NCBI GenBank assembly: GCA_947258785.1
Contig: CAMYJT010000001.1
Coordinates: 62,001-126,000, forward strand
Length of the DNA stretch: 64,000 nt
Source: an uncultured Gammaproteobacteria bacterium
GTDB taxonomy: Bacteria; Pseudomonadota; Gammaproteobacteria; Arenicellales; JAANXG01
Reading direction: 5' to 3'
Below are positions 18,395 to 27,230 of this stretch, in pieces (position 1 is the first letter of the stretch; every line of letters begins with the position of its first letter). The notes below the pieces were generated by a model. The model was not told the origin of the DNA. It saw only the letters and a list, made by a program, of their open reading frames with translations, and searched no databases. A program made the position numbers and the translations under genes.

Positions 18395-19261
18395 CTATTC
18401 GATATTCTGCACCTGTTCACGCATCTGTTCGATCAGCACCTTCAAATCCACTGATGCCCTGGTGATCCGCGTATCGACGGATTTTGCCGCCAGAGTGTTT
18501 GCCTCCCGCAGCAGCTCCTGCATGAGGAAGTCCAATCGCCGCCCGATGGGCTGGTCCTGGACGGACACGGCATGCACCTCATCCAGGTGGACAATCAGCC
18601 GGTCAACCTCCTCAGCCACATCGATTTTTTGAAGAAACAATACGATTTCCTGCTCGAGTCGGTTCTGGTCGACTTCGGTCTGAAGCTCCGCCAGACGGGC
18701 TTCCAGTCGTTGACGAAAACCCTGACTGATCTCCGGCAACAAACCCTGCACCTGGTTCACCACGACACGCGCCGCTACCACCCGCTTCGTCAACAATTCC
18801 ATCAACCGCCGTCCTTCACGGCGGCGCACGGCAACCAGGTCGGCGACGGCCCGCGTCAAGACGTCCTCGGTTGCCCGCCGCAGGGCATCCGCGTCCAGTT
18901 CGGGTGTCTTGACGACCCCCGGCCAGCGCAGCAAATCCGCCACCCGCAACGGCTCCAATTCCGGAGTCCGGCTGCGAATGTCGGCGGCGACGGCGACCAG
19001 CGCGTCCACCAGCACTTCGTCCGCCGCGAGGTGCTGGGTGGCCGCGATCTGGGGCTGAAACCGCATAGTACAGTCTACGCGGCCCCGTTTGATCCCTTTC
19101 GCGATGATGTCCCGGATCTGGGGCTCGAACTGCCTTAATTCATCTGACAAACGCGGGCTGATCTCCAAGAACCGGTGGTTCACCGTCCGCAGTTCGCAGT
19201 TGATATCGCCCCACTGTGTGTCGCCGCTCGAGTGGGCAAATGCGGTCATGCTACGTGCCAT
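18395..19261 (-). CDS. yicC: YicC family endoribonuclease
   Basis: A 288-residue YicC protein. The start MARSMTAFAHSSGD, the TVNHRFLEISPRLSDELR segment near residues 30-47 and the C-terminal ANTLAAKSVDTRITRASVDLKVLIEQMREQ are family hallmarks, the last joined through a long helical coil. E. coli YicC has been described as an RNase. The ATG at 19261 restores the usual N-terminus. It lies upstream of gmk in the same direction and divergent from the kinase-phosphatase-rph-rdgB cluster. Confidence 0.93.
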   Translation of the reverse strand: MARSMTAFAHSSGDTQWGDINCELRTVNHRFLEISPRLSDELRQFEPQIRDIIAKGIKRGRVDCTMRFQPQIAATQHLAADEVLVDALVAVAADIRSRTPELEPLRVADLLRWPGVVKTPELDADALRRATEDVLTRAVADLVAVRRREGRRLMELLTKRVVAARVVVNQVQGLLPEISQGFRQRLEARLAELQTEVDQNRLEQEIVLFLQKIDVAEEVDRLIVHLDEVHAVSVQDQPIGRRLDFLMQELLREANTLAAKSVDTRITRASVDLKVLIEQMREQVQNIE

Positions 19262-19401
19262 ATTATCGCTGCGCTCACAGAAATTTTGGTAAACAGGTGC
19301 ATCCTGGCTTAAATTCACAGATATGTCGATGTCTCAGATTGTCGACCGGCATCCGCCGGGATGGTACTCGTACAAGCGTCACAAACGGCTTTGTTAAGGG
19401 C

Positions 19402-20313
19402 ATGTCGAATACAAGAAAACCTCTGTCCAACGGCTTCATCCTAGATGGATACCGCATCGAGAAAGTCATCGGCGGCGGTGGTTTCAGCTTTGTGTACCTG
19501 GCCTATCACATCCGTACCAAGGCAAAGGTCGTCATTAAGGAGTATTTTCCACACGATCTAGTCGAGCGGATTCCAGGTGGCCGTGTTGAACCGATTGCGT
19601 CGGAAAACCTAACACAATTCCGGCAAGGTCTAAAACGCTTTTTCAGCGAAGGCATGGCCTTGTCAAAATTAAAACATCCCAATATTGTCCACGTATCGAA
19701 CTTTTTCCGTGCGAACAATACCGTGGTGATGGTCATGGACTTTAAACAGGGTCGTGACCTGCGATGGTTTGTCAAGCGTACGAAAGGCCGGTTAGGCGAG
19801 AAATTCCTGCTCGCCGTGTTTCCAAGGATACTCGAAGGGCTTCGCGAACTTCACGCCATGGAATTTCTGCATTTGGACATCAAACCGGCCAATATCCTGC
19901 TGAGTGCAGGCGGGGAGCCACTGCTGCTGGATTTCGGAGCGGTACAGCATCTCAAACCGGGAGAGCGGTATTCCGGGGTACAGACACTGACCCATGGATA
20001 CGCACCGCCGGAACAGTATGATCGTGGCCCAATGGGCCCCTGGTCGGATTTGTACTCCCTGGGAATGACCATGCGTACCTGTATAACCGGTAAACACCCG
20101 CCCACGGTGCTCGAGCGCCGGGAGCGGGACACCGTAATGCCGGTTTCGAAAACCCACAGCCGCAAATACGGCGCGCATATCCTGGAGGCTATCGATTGGG
20201 CCGGTGAATTGGATCACCGTCTGCGACCGCAGGACACGGACGCATTACTCCATATGTTAACCAGCGAACCTAGGTCGAAACACAACAACGGTCTGCGGGG
20301 ATGGTGGTCCTGA
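19402..20313 (+). CDS. Serine/threonine protein kinase
   Basis: A 303-residue soluble Hanks-type kinase. The glycine loop is IGGGGFSFVY (residues 23-32), the ATP-binding lysine is Lys46 in the VVIKEYFP motif typical of one bacterial subfamily, the catalytic loop is HLDIKPANIL with Asp159, and DFG is at 177-179. In the catalytic loop Leu replaces the Arg of HRD, making it a non-RD kinase that probably does not need activation-loop phosphorylation. No membrane segment or sensory domain is visible. A PP2C phosphatase follows after 3 bases. I start at the ATG at 19402. Confidence 0.9.
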   Translation: MSNTRKPLSNGFILDGYRIEKVIGGGGFSFVYLAYHIRTKAKVVIKEYFPHDLVERIPGGRVEPIASENLTQFRQGLKRFFSEGMALSKLKHPNIVHVSNFFRANNTVVMVMDFKQGRDLRWFVKRTKGRLGEKFLLAVFPRILEGLRELHAMEFLHLDIKPANILLSAGGEPLLLDFGAVQHLKPGERYSGVQTLTHGYAPPEQYDRGPMGPWSDLYSLGMTMRTCITGKHPPTVLERRERDTVMPVSKTHSRKYGAHILEAIDWAGELDHRLRPQDTDALLHMLTSEPRSKHNNGLRGWWS

Positions 20314-20316
20314 GCC

Positions 20317-21237
20317 ATGCGGTATTCCATAGTACGACAAAGTCACATCGGCGCCCGAACTGAAAACCAGGATCGTGTCGGCTATCTGGAGCGCGACAAC
20401 GCCGTGTTGCTCGCTGTCGCGGACGGACTCAGCGGCTACGAAGGCGGCGAACTCGCAGCGCAAACCCTGGTGGATACGTTCCTGGAGTCGTTCGAAATGA
20501 TCCGCAAACCGGTAATCTCGGATCCGGCGGCATTCCTGGTGCTTACCGTCTACCATGCCCACACCGCGATTATTAAGGCATCACAGCGGCATCATCTCGA
20601 TGCCACGTTACCGCGGACAACCTGTGTCGTCTGTCTCGTGCAAAACGGACTCGCGTATTGGGCACACGTCGGCGACAGCCGCCTGTACCTATTCCGCAAT
20701 GGGTCGCAGTCGATACGCACTCTGGATCACTCGATCAGCGAGGAATTGGTAACCCAGGGAATCATTGACGAAACTCAATCACCAAACGAGTTTGGCCAGC
20801 TTACCCGGTGTGTGGGAGGAAAAAAGACCCCACACGTCACCTTGGGTCCGGAGACACGTCTGCAGACCGATGATTTGCTGTTGCTTTGCTCCGACGGAGT
20901 GTGGCGGGGCGCGACTACCCAAAAAATGATTACGTACGCCTCTTTGCATGACCTGAATGACGGTCTTGAACAGCTTTTCGATCATGCAAAGCGTAAACAG
21001 CGTCGCACCTGTGACAATTTGAGCGCCCTGCTGTTCAGATGGGAGGGTGAGGAGACCAACAACCGCCCCCTGTACAACTTATCCGTGCCAAGAATCGACC
21101 AGGACGCACTCCGGAGTCAGCTGCACCTGGGCGTCAAGGGTGCCGCGGTTTCGCGGGCCGCGCAGGACCAAAACGACTTCGATACGACCATCGAAGAACT
21201 GGAATCTTTCGTCAATGACATTGACGATCTCCTTTAG
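20317..21237 (+). CDS. PP2C-family serine/threonine phosphatase
   Basis: A 306-residue metal-dependent phosphatase. It has the PP2C motifs ARTENQDRVGYL near residues 13-24, AVADGLSGYEGGELAA near 34-49, HVGDSRLYLFRNG near 119-131 and LLCSDGVWRG near 188-197, which supply the Asp ligands of the Mn/Mg centre. The last 60 residues are an extension beyond the catalytic fold. It is three bases after the kinase gene, so the two form a reversible phosphorylation switch; their substrates are unknown. Confidence 0.91.
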   Translation: MRYSIVRQSHIGARTENQDRVGYLERDNAVLLAVADGLSGYEGGELAAQTLVDTFLESFEMIRKPVISDPAAFLVLTVYHAHTAIIKASQRHHLDATLPRTTCVVCLVQNGLAYWAHVGDSRLYLFRNGSQSIRTLDHSISEELVTQGIIDETQSPNEFGQLTRCVGGKKTPHVTLGPETRLQTDDLLLLCSDGVWRGATTQKMITYASLHDLNDGLEQLFDHAKRKQRRTCDNLSALLFRWEGEETNNRPLYNLSVPRIDQDALRSQLHLGVKGAAVSRAAQDQNDFDTTIEELESFVNDIDDLL

Positions 21238-21282
21238 AGCATCCGCACAAAGCACCTCTACAAGCTGTCAGCTTTACGCTAA

Positions 21283-21288
21283 TATAAT
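21283..21288 (+). promoter_or_regulatory. Candidate -10 box upstream of rph
   Basis: A perfect TATAAT sits about 50 bases before the rph ATG in the 100-base gap after the phosphatase gene. No good -35 is present at 16-18 bases. It may allow rph-rdgB to be transcribed separately from the kinase-phosphatase pair. Confidence 0.35.
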
Positions 21289-21336
21289 CCGCGCTCGTAG
21301 TTTTCTTGAATTTCACCAACCCCAAGACGGACTGTT

Positions 21337-22056
21337 ATGAAACGACACGCTGACCGGGCGACCGACGAATTGCGTCCGGTGTCCATCGAACGGCACTATA
21401 CGAAATATGCCGAGGGTTCCGTACTGGTCGCGTTTGGCGACACCCGTGTGCTCTGTACTGCGACCACTGAGGAAAAAATCCCTTTATTTCTGCGCGGCCG
21501 GGACAAGGGTTGGGTTACCGCCGAGTATGGAATGCTGCCCCGCTCCACAGGTTCGCGTACTGCGCGCGAGGCGTCGCGAGGCCGGCAGTCCGGGCGAACC
21601 TTGGAGATTCAACGCTTGATCGGACGTTCCCTGCGTGCGGTGGTCGATATGCGCTGTCTGGGTGAACGCACAGTAATCCTTGATTGCGACGTCCTGCAGG
21701 CGGACGGCGGTACACGGACCGCTTCCATCACCGGCGCTTACGTTGCGCTGGTAGATGCAATCAAGGGACTTCGCGACCGTGGCACACTCGAGGGGGATCC
21801 GGTCATCGGCCAGGTGGCGTCGGTCTCCGCGGGAATTGTCAACAACGAAGTGCTGCTGGACCTGGACTATGCCGAGGACTTCGACGCTGACACCGATATG
21901 AATTTCGTAATAGATGACAACGGGCGGTTCATCGAGGTACAAGGCACCGCGGAGAGCGGCGCGTTTACGCTGGCACAACTCAATAAAATGGCTGAGTACG
22001 CGCAAAAAGGCGTCAGCCAGCTGCTCGAATACCAGCGGCGGGTGCTCGCGGATTGA
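21337..22056 (+). CDS. rph: Ribonuclease PH
   Basis: A 239-residue phosphorolytic exonuclease that trims tRNA 3' ends. Full family length with [24 protein letters not shown] near the N-terminus, [10 protein letters not shown], the [25 protein letters not shown] core and the C-terminal [13 protein letters not shown] motif. Its stop overlaps the start of rdgB. The yicC-rph-rdgB neighbourhood is characteristic of gammaproteobacteria. Confidence 0.95.
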   Translation: MKRHADRATDELRPVSIERHYTKYAEGSVLVAFGDTRVLCTATTEEKIPLFLRGRDKGWVTAEYGMLPRSTGSRTAREASRGRQSGRTLEIQRLIGRSLRAVVDMRCLGERTVILDCDVLQADGGTRTASITGAYVALVDAIKGLRDRGTLEGDPVIGQVASVSAGIVNNEVLLDLDYAEDFDADTDMNFVIDDNGRFIEVQGTAESGAFTLAQLNKMAEYAQKGVSQLLEYQRRVLAD

Positions 22057-22661
22057 CTTCAGGTCGGTCACGGGCAGGCCGGATCGTGCTGGCGTCGAAT
22101 AACGCCGGCAAACTGCAGGAGCTACATGCGTTGCTCGATACGAGCGAGTTCCTTGTATGTGCTCAGTCCGAATACGCAGTCCCCAGCATTGCCGAAACCG
22201 GGCTCAGCTTCGTCGAAAATGCAATTTTAAAGGCACGCAATGCGGCCGGGCACTCCGGCCTGCCCGCTCTAGCCGACGATTCGGGACTCGAAGTGGATGT
22301 CCTGGACGGCGCACCCGGTATTCATTCCGCCCGCTATGCCGGACCGACCGCTTCAGACCTGGAGAACACTCAGAAACTTCTGCAAGCGCTTACCGATATA
22401 CCACAGACCGACCGCACCGCCCGTTATCAGTGTGTGATTGTGTACCTGCGCCATACCGAGGATCCCACGCCGTTGATTTGCCAGGGAACGTGGGACGGCT
22501 GGATCGTCGATGAGCCCCAGGGACACAACGGCTTCGGTTATGACCCGATTTTTTTTGTTCCGACCCATGGTTGCACGGCCGCTCAACTCGATGCCGGTAC
22601 CAAGAACCGGCTCAGCCATCGGGGCCAGGCGCTGAATCAATTGTTGGGCGAGCTGTCCTGA
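22053..22661 (+). CDS. rdgB: XTP/dITP diphosphatase (non-canonical purine NTP pyrophosphatase)
   Basis: A 202-residue Ham1/RdgB enzyme that removes ITP, dITP and XTP from the nucleotide pool. The [10 protein letters not shown] motif near residues 15-24 binds the nucleotide. [42 protein letters not shown] and the C-terminal SHRGQAL motif are all present. The proposed TTG start overlaps the rph stop (TTGA), which suggests translational coupling; a GTG a few codons inward is too close to the active-site loop. Confidence 0.94.
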   Translation: MTSGRSRAGRIVLASNNAGKLQELHALLDTSEFLVCAQSEYAVPSIAETGLSFVENAILKARNAAGHSGLPALADDSGLEVDVLDGAPGIHSARYAGPTASDLENTQKLLQALTDIPQTDRTARYQCVIVYLRHTEDPTPLICQGTWDGWIVDEPQGHNGFGYDPIFFVPTHGCTAAQLDAGTKNRLSHRGQALNQLLGELS

Positions 22662-22829
22662 TCGAATTCTCCACTTGGTTTACAATGGCAATCGATGCCG
22701 GGACATTTACCGTCGACCAGCGTTCGTCCAGGCGAGCTGGTCACCGGCCTGTAGCCAGGTCTGCGAGCCAACCGGGAGGTATCCCCCGATGCGGCATGGT
22801 GGTGGCCGATGATCGTTGAGGAAACAAAC

Positions 22830-23576
22830 ATGTCTAAAGTGATACTCGTTCGTCACGGTCAAAGTACTTGGAATAGAGAGAACCGGTTTACCGGGTGGAT
22901 GGACGTCGACCTGTCCGAACAGGGTGTTCAAGAGGCGCGCGCCGCCGGGGTGGCGCTGAAAACGGCGGGCTTTGAATTCGATATTGCGCTTACTTCATAC
23001 CTCAAGCGGGCCATTCGCACACTGTGGTTGATCATGGAAGAGATGGATCGTATGTGGATCCCTGTGGACACCGATTGGCGTTTGAATGAACGACACTACG
23101 GTGCGTTACAGGGTTTGAACAAAAAAGAAACGGTGGAGAGGCACGGGAAGGAGCAGGTTCGCCAGTGGCGGCGTGGCTATGCGGTGAGGCCGCCGGCCCT
23201 CGATGCGGATGATCCGACCCATCCCAGCAAGGATCCGCGTTATCGGGGCATGCAACACGCACCGAGCTCTGAATCACTTGCCGACACGCTGGAACGCGTG
23301 ATCCCCTACTGGCGCGACAAGGTCCTACCGCTGCTCGAGCAGGGCCGGCAACCCATCATCTCGGCCCACGGCAACAGCTTGCGGGCCCTGATCAAACACC
23401 TGGACGGCCTCAGCGATGAGGCAATTATGGAGCTCAACGTTCCCACCGGTATTCCTCTCGTCTACGAATTGGATGCACAGGGCCGCGCCGTCAGTCGTTC
23501 CTATCTTGCCGACGAAGAAACGCTGAATACAGCGGTCAACGAGGTCGCGAACCAGACTGCGGTAATCGGTAGGTGA
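22830..23576 (+). CDS. gpmA: 2,3-bisphosphoglycerate-dependent phosphoglycerate mutase
   Basis: A 248-residue glycolytic enzyme interconverting 3- and 2-phosphoglycerate. The phosphohistidine motif VRHGQSTWNRENRFTGW is at residues 6-22, and the catalytic NERHYGALQGLNK and SAHGNSLRALIKH follow. Length fits GpmA closely. I use the ATG at 22830 preceded by GAGG, not the upstream ATG at 22809, which would add seven residues. The stop overlaps the next gene by 4 bases. Confidence 0.95.
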   Translation: MSKVILVRHGQSTWNRENRFTGWMDVDLSEQGVQEARAAGVALKTAGFEFDIALTSYLKRAIRTLWLIMEEMDRMWIPVDTDWRLNERHYGALQGLNKKETVERHGKEQVRQWRRGYAVRPPALDADDPTHPSKDPRYRGMQHAPSSESLADTLERVIPYWRDKVLPLLEQGRQPIISAHGNSLRALIKHLDGLSDEAIMELNVPTGIPLVYELDAQGRAVSRSYLADEETLNTAVNEVANQTAVIGR

Positions 23577-24103
23577 GTAATTCCACACCGCCGGATAAGA
23601 CCGTTTACAGAGGCCGTCTCATCACCCTGGGACTCGAGACCGTCGAACTCTTGAATGGTCGCCGGGTGCAACTCGAGATTGTCCGTCATCCCGGAGGGGC
23701 GGTCGTCGTTGCGTTGAGCCGGGCCAGGCAGGTGTGCCTGCTGCACCAGCATCGCCACGCGGCCGGCGGACGGATATGGGAACTGCCGGCGGGAACCATC
23801 GACCCCGGCGAGACTCCACCGCAGACCGCCGCCCGCGAACTGCGGGAGGAGGCGGGCGTCGCGGCGGCACATTGGCAAGACCTGGGATCCATACTTCCGA
23901 GTCCAGGCTTCTGCGACGAGGTCCTGCACCTATACCTGGCTCAGGGCATCGAGCGGGTTCACACAGATCATCAGCACGACGAACTCATCGACGTGCACTG
24001 GGTGGACTTCGATGAGGCGGTCAAGATGGCCCACAATGGTGATATTCGAGATGCGAAAACCCTCGTCGGGCTGTTTCGTGCTGGCCGACTACTCGCTGGA
24101 TAG
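23573..24103 (+). CDS. NUDIX hydrolase, ADP-ribose pyrophosphatase-like
   Basis: A 176-residue NUDIX protein. The NUDIX box runs GTIDPGETPPQTAARELREE (from about residue 73) continuing into EAGV, with the catalytic glutamates. The preceding IWELPAG and the following SPGFCDEVLHLYLA resemble NudF-type ADP-ribose pyrophosphatases, which split ADP-ribose to AMP and ribose 5-phosphate. The GTG start overlaps the gpmA stop (GTGA), so it is cotranslated. Precise substrate is inferred. Confidence 0.88.
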   Translation: MSNSTPPDKTVYRGRLITLGLETVELLNGRRVQLEIVRHPGGAVVVALSRARQVCLLHQHRHAAGGRIWELPAGTIDPGETPPQTAARELREEAGVAAAHWQDLGSILPSPGFCDEVLHLYLAQGIERVHTDHQHDELIDVHWVDFDEAVKMAHNGDIRDAKTLVGLFRAGRLLAG

Positions 24104-24213
24104 TCCGCTTACCCACCAGCTCATGCCTGACCGGCAGGGTGTGGCTAGTCCGCATCCAAACTTATGATCCCTTTGCATCATCCGGGATCCTTGGTGCAAG
24201 TTGCGGCCTACAG

Positions 24214-25791
24214 TTAACGCAAGCGGGGGTTCGCCGCCGGCAACTGAAATTCAATTCCCTGAGCCAATGGCAGGTCGCGTCCCCAATTAACGGTGTTGGT
24301 CTGGCGCCGCATGTACGCTTGCCAAGCGTCGGACCCTGCCTCACGACCCCCGCCGGTCTCTTTTTCCCCGCCGAACGCCCCGCCAATCTCCGCACCTGAG
24401 GTGCCGATGTTGATGTTTGCGATACCGCAATCGCTGCCGTTGTGGGACAGAAATAGTTCCGCGTTACGCAGATCGTTGGTAAACAACGACGAGGAAAGCC
24501 CCTGTTTCACGTTGTTTTGCATGGCAATTGCGGTCTCCAGTGAGTCAAATCTCACCGCATACAACAAGGGGCCAAACGTCTCCCGCTGCACGAGGTCCCA
24601 CCCATTGTCGGCGGTGCAGAGAGTCGGCTGTACAAAATAGCCGGGCCGATCGACCCCGGCGCCGCCGCAAAGGACGTCTCCCCCCAGCCGCCGCAGCTCT
24701 GCGACGGCATCCAGGAAGCGCTGTTTGGCGTCGGCATCGATCAGCGGCCCCATCAACACATCGGGATCCAAAGGGTCCCCGATCCTGATCTGGCCGTAAG
24801 CATCGACCAGACGTGTGATCAGTTCGTCGTATATCTCCGTGTGCACAAACAGGCGCCTCGTGGTCGTGCAGCGCTGTCCTGCGGTGCCGACGCTGCCGAA
24901 CACAATCGCCGGAGTCGCCAGGTCGAGGTCTGCCGTGTCATCCACGATTACGGCGTTGTTCCCGCTCAGCTCCAACAACACCTTACCCATGCGCGACGCC
25001 ACCCGCTCACCGATGCGGCGCCCGACAGCTGTGGAGCCGGTGAACGACATCAGCGCGATCCGTGGGTCGTTGACCAGCCGGTTCGCCAATTCGGTCTGGC
25101 CGGGACCCTCGACCAGCAGAGAGAAGATACCCGGGTAGCCCTGCTTCTCCATGACCCGGTTACAAATGTGTTGCACCGCAATGGCGCACAGCGGTGTTTT
25201 CGGAGACGGTTTCCAGACCACCGTATTTCCGGTCACCGCGGCGATGAAAGCGTTCCAAGACCACACGGCGACCGGGAAATTAAAGGCGGTAATAACACCG
25301 ACCACGCCAATCGGGTGCCACTGTTCATACATACGGTGGTTGGGACGTTCCGAGTGCATGGTTTTGCCGTACAGCATACGGGCCTGCCCGACCGCAAGAT
25401 CGATGATGTCGATCATCTCCTGCACCTCACCGTCTCCCTCCTGCTTGATCTTGCCGGTCTCCAGGGTCACCAGGGTGCCCAAGGCATCCTTGTGCTGTCG
25501 CAGGGCGTCGCCGATCCGCCGAATCAACGCACCACGTTCGGGCGCGGGGACCATACGCCACAACTCAAATGATCGATGCGCCTGCTGCAACACCGTCTCA
25601 TAGTCATCGCCAGCGGCACCGGATACCGATGCGAGGGAGGAAGCATTGGACGGATCGAGCGAGGCGATAAGTTGTCCCTGGGTATTTGACCACCCGTCCG
25701 GCCCCCAACAGGCCCCTGGATTCACGCCGGACAAGCGTAGGCTGGCCAGGGTCTCCGCCACCGTGTCACGATAAGCTTCGGGCGTTAACAT
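24214..25791 (-). CDS. Aldehyde dehydrogenase, ALDH7 / aminoadipate-semialdehyde type
   Basis: A 525-residue NAD(P)-dependent aldehyde dehydrogenase. It has ITAFNFPVAVWSWN and the FTGSTAVGRRI cofactor loop, the general-base Glu in LLELSGNNAVIV, and the catalytic Cys in GTAGQRCTTTRRL. The ELSGNNA and GQRCTTTRR forms match the ALDH7 (antiquitin-like) family, whose members oxidise piperidine-6-carboxylate/aminoadipate semialdehyde in lysine breakdown or betaine aldehyde. No lysine catabolic genes adjoin it, so the substrate stays open. It is monocistronic in this view. Confidence 0.87.
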   Translation of the reverse strand: MLTPEAYRDTVAETLASLRLSGVNPGACWGPDGWSNTQGQLIASLDPSNASSLASVSGAAGDDYETVLQQAHRSFELWRMVPAPERGALIRRIGDALRQHKDALGTLVTLETGKIKQEGDGEVQEMIDIIDLAVGQARMLYGKTMHSERPNHRMYEQWHPIGVVGVITAFNFPVAVWSWNAFIAAVTGNTVVWKPSPKTPLCAIAVQHICNRVMEKQGYPGIFSLLVEGPGQTELANRLVNDPRIALMSFTGSTAVGRRIGERVASRMGKVLLELSGNNAVIVDDTADLDLATPAIVFGSVGTAGQRCTTTRRLFVHTEIYDELITRLVDAYGQIRIGDPLDPDVLMGPLIDADAKQRFLDAVAELRRLGGDVLCGGAGVDRPGYFVQPTLCTADNGWDLVQRETFGPLLYAVRFDSLETAIAMQNNVKQGLSSSLFTNDLRNAELFLSHNGSDCGIANINIGTSGAEIGGAFGGEKETGGGREAGSDAWQAYMRRQTNTVNWGRDLPLAQGIEFQLPAANPRLR

Positions 25792-25874
25792 GGATGCTGG
25801 GGATCAGTGCACCACTGGTGCGGGTCGCGGCGACGGCCTCATTACCTATAAGACGTGTTGTTACTGCTATTAGT

Positions 25875-25880
25875 ATTATA
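25875..25880 (-). promoter_or_regulatory. Candidate -10 box for the aldehyde dehydrogenase gene
   Basis: On the minus strand this reads TATAAT within an AT-rich stretch (25850-25910) of the 260-base divergent gap between the dehydrogenase and TlpA-like genes. A TTAATT 17 bases upstream is a weak -35. The rest of the gap shows no other feature I can support. Confidence 0.3.
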
Positions 25881-26052
25881 TAGCGTAAACTTGTTTGAAT
25901 TAATGACGGCCACTTCCAACTTCGTTGTCTTTCGCTGCTACACTGCACCCCGCTCAGCGCAACACTCATTGCCCTGTACGCTCACGTCCGACCCGACTCG
26001 CAAACTATGACCTGTAAATCCGACTAAAACGATCAATGCTCTGCGAACTGAC

Positions 26053-26631
26053 ATGACCCGGAATCGCTGCGTTTGGACGAGTTTGTTGATCGGTATTTTT
26101 ATCGTCGTGCTGCCCGGTCAGGCGTTGCCCGATCTCAAACGGATCGAGCAGCGACCGATGGCGCCGGATTTCACGCTCAGGGACATCGACGGCACCCCTT
26201 ATCGTCTGCATAAACTACGTGGCAAGGTAGTGCTGGTGAATTTCTGGGCGACATGGTGCCCCCCCTGCCGGGCGGAGATGCCCTCCCTGCAAAGATTGTG
26301 GGAGCGATTGGCGGACGAAGACTTCGTATTGCTCGCCGTGGCCGTCAACGAGAAGCCACCTGCGATCCGTAAGTTTCTGCGTTCGATGAAGCCGTCACTG
26401 AGGTTCACGGTGCTGTTGGATTCCGAAATGGACGTCGCCCGCTATTGGCCGCTCAAAGGCCTGCCGGCGACATTCATAATGGACAAACACAGCCGCGTCG
26501 CCTACATCACGCATGGAGCGCTGAATTGGGACACCACCGAGGTCATTACACAGTTAAGACAATTGATCGCAGAGCCGCTCACACCGCCGATCGGCACACC
26601 GGCGCCGAGTGACAAACCACCGCGCGGCTGA
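26053..26631 (+). CDS. TlpA-like thiol-disulfide oxidoreductase (exported thioredoxin)
   Basis: A 192-residue protein with an N-terminal hydrophobic signal or anchor (residues 8-25) and a thioredoxin-like domain. The redox motif is WCPPC at residues 68-72 within FWATWCPPCRAEMPSL, and the cis-proline region is GLPATFIMD. Such proteins work in the periplasm as reductants in cytochrome c maturation or other thiol repair. The last 25 residues are Pro-rich and non-conserved. It is next to a divergent pair of small secreted proteins, one with three cysteines, but a link is only suggestive. Confidence 0.87.
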   Translation: MTRNRCVWTSLLIGIFIVVLPGQALPDLKRIEQRPMAPDFTLRDIDGTPYRLHKLRGKVVLVNFWATWCPPCRAEMPSLQRLWERLADEDFVLLAVAVNEKPPAIRKFLRSMKPSLRFTVLLDSEMDVARYWPLKGLPATFIMDKHSRVAYITHGALNWDTTEVITQLRQLIAEPLTPPIGTPAPSDKPPRG

Positions 26632-26661
26632 TGGCCGCCCCGGCGGTTGTTGCCCGGTCGA

Positions 26662-27021
26662 CTAACCCGGCGGCGGGGCGATCGGGCAGTCGAAACCGCC
26701 CCACAGGGCCATTTGACCGGCGGCGTCGCGCACAAACGGAATTTGGCTGATTAGCGGACAGAAAAACAGCTGGACCTGGCGCAGACAGGCATCCCCAAAG
26801 GACGTCGGGCGCAGCGCCGCCTGGTCGATCCGCCGCAGTTCCTGCGCCGCACGAAGGCGGGCGTCAGCAGTAACAACCGGCGCCTGACCGGTCGGTGGGG
26901 TTGGAACGGCTCGAGCTGGTGTAGCCAATTCTGCGGCGTAGGCCGGACCGGCGGTGACCACCAGCCACAACAAAGCCGCTGTCAGTGACGCGCTGGTTGG
27001 TCGCCATTCACCTGTCCACAC
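26662..27021 (-). CDS. Small secreted protein with three cysteines, unknown function
   Basis: A 119-residue product I do not recognise. The GTG start is well supported: GGAGGT lies 5 bases upstream. A signal peptide runs to about residue 29 (VVTAGPAYAAEL). A Pro/Ala-rich linker and a helix (ADARLRAAQELRRIDQAAL) follow, then a C-terminal part with Cys in DACLRQ, FFCPL and DCPIAPPP. It is divergent from the NPxxY repeat protein across a 209-base intergenic region containing a palindrome. The TlpA-like gene lies on its other side, converging on it. Confidence 0.6.
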   Translation of the reverse strand: MWTGEWRPTSASLTAALLWLVVTAGPAYAAELATPARAVPTPPTGQAPVVTADARLRAAQELRRIDQAALRPTSFGDACLRQVQLFFCPLISQIPFVRDAAGQMALWGGFDCPIAPPPG

Positions 27022-27148
27022 TAGACACCTCCACTCATAGCGCTATCCCAAAAGAGATAAGCAGTGTATTACCGAGAGCGCATCGAAGACAAGCTGGATA
27101 TCACTTTTGCGAACTGCGGGAGGGTTGCATTTGGCGAAGAACTCGGTA

Positions 27149-27174
27149 TATTAGCAATTTCATATATACTAAAT
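27149..27174. promoter_or_regulatory. Candidate ArsR-family operator upstream of the repeat protein gene
   Basis: TATTAG (27149-27154) and ACTAAA (27168-27173) reproduce the arms and exact spacing (TTAG-N14-CTAA) of the palindrome in front of the arsR-type gene at 57421-57446. An overlapping mini-palindrome ACTAAATTAGT follows. A possible promoter, TTGCAT (27125-27130) and TATATT (27147-27152) with a 16-base spacer, overlaps the left arm, as a repressor site would. Confidence 0.45.
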
Positions 27175-27230
27175 TAGTAAATTGACCAACGTCAGCAGTT
27201 CCGACACAACCGACGAGGAGACTCTTGAAA

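Noticed and set aside
22662..22829. The 170-base gap before gpmA as a possible tRNA or riboswitch
   Set aside because: I could not find a cloverleaf or a known riboswitch core; only ordinary intergenic sequence is visible.
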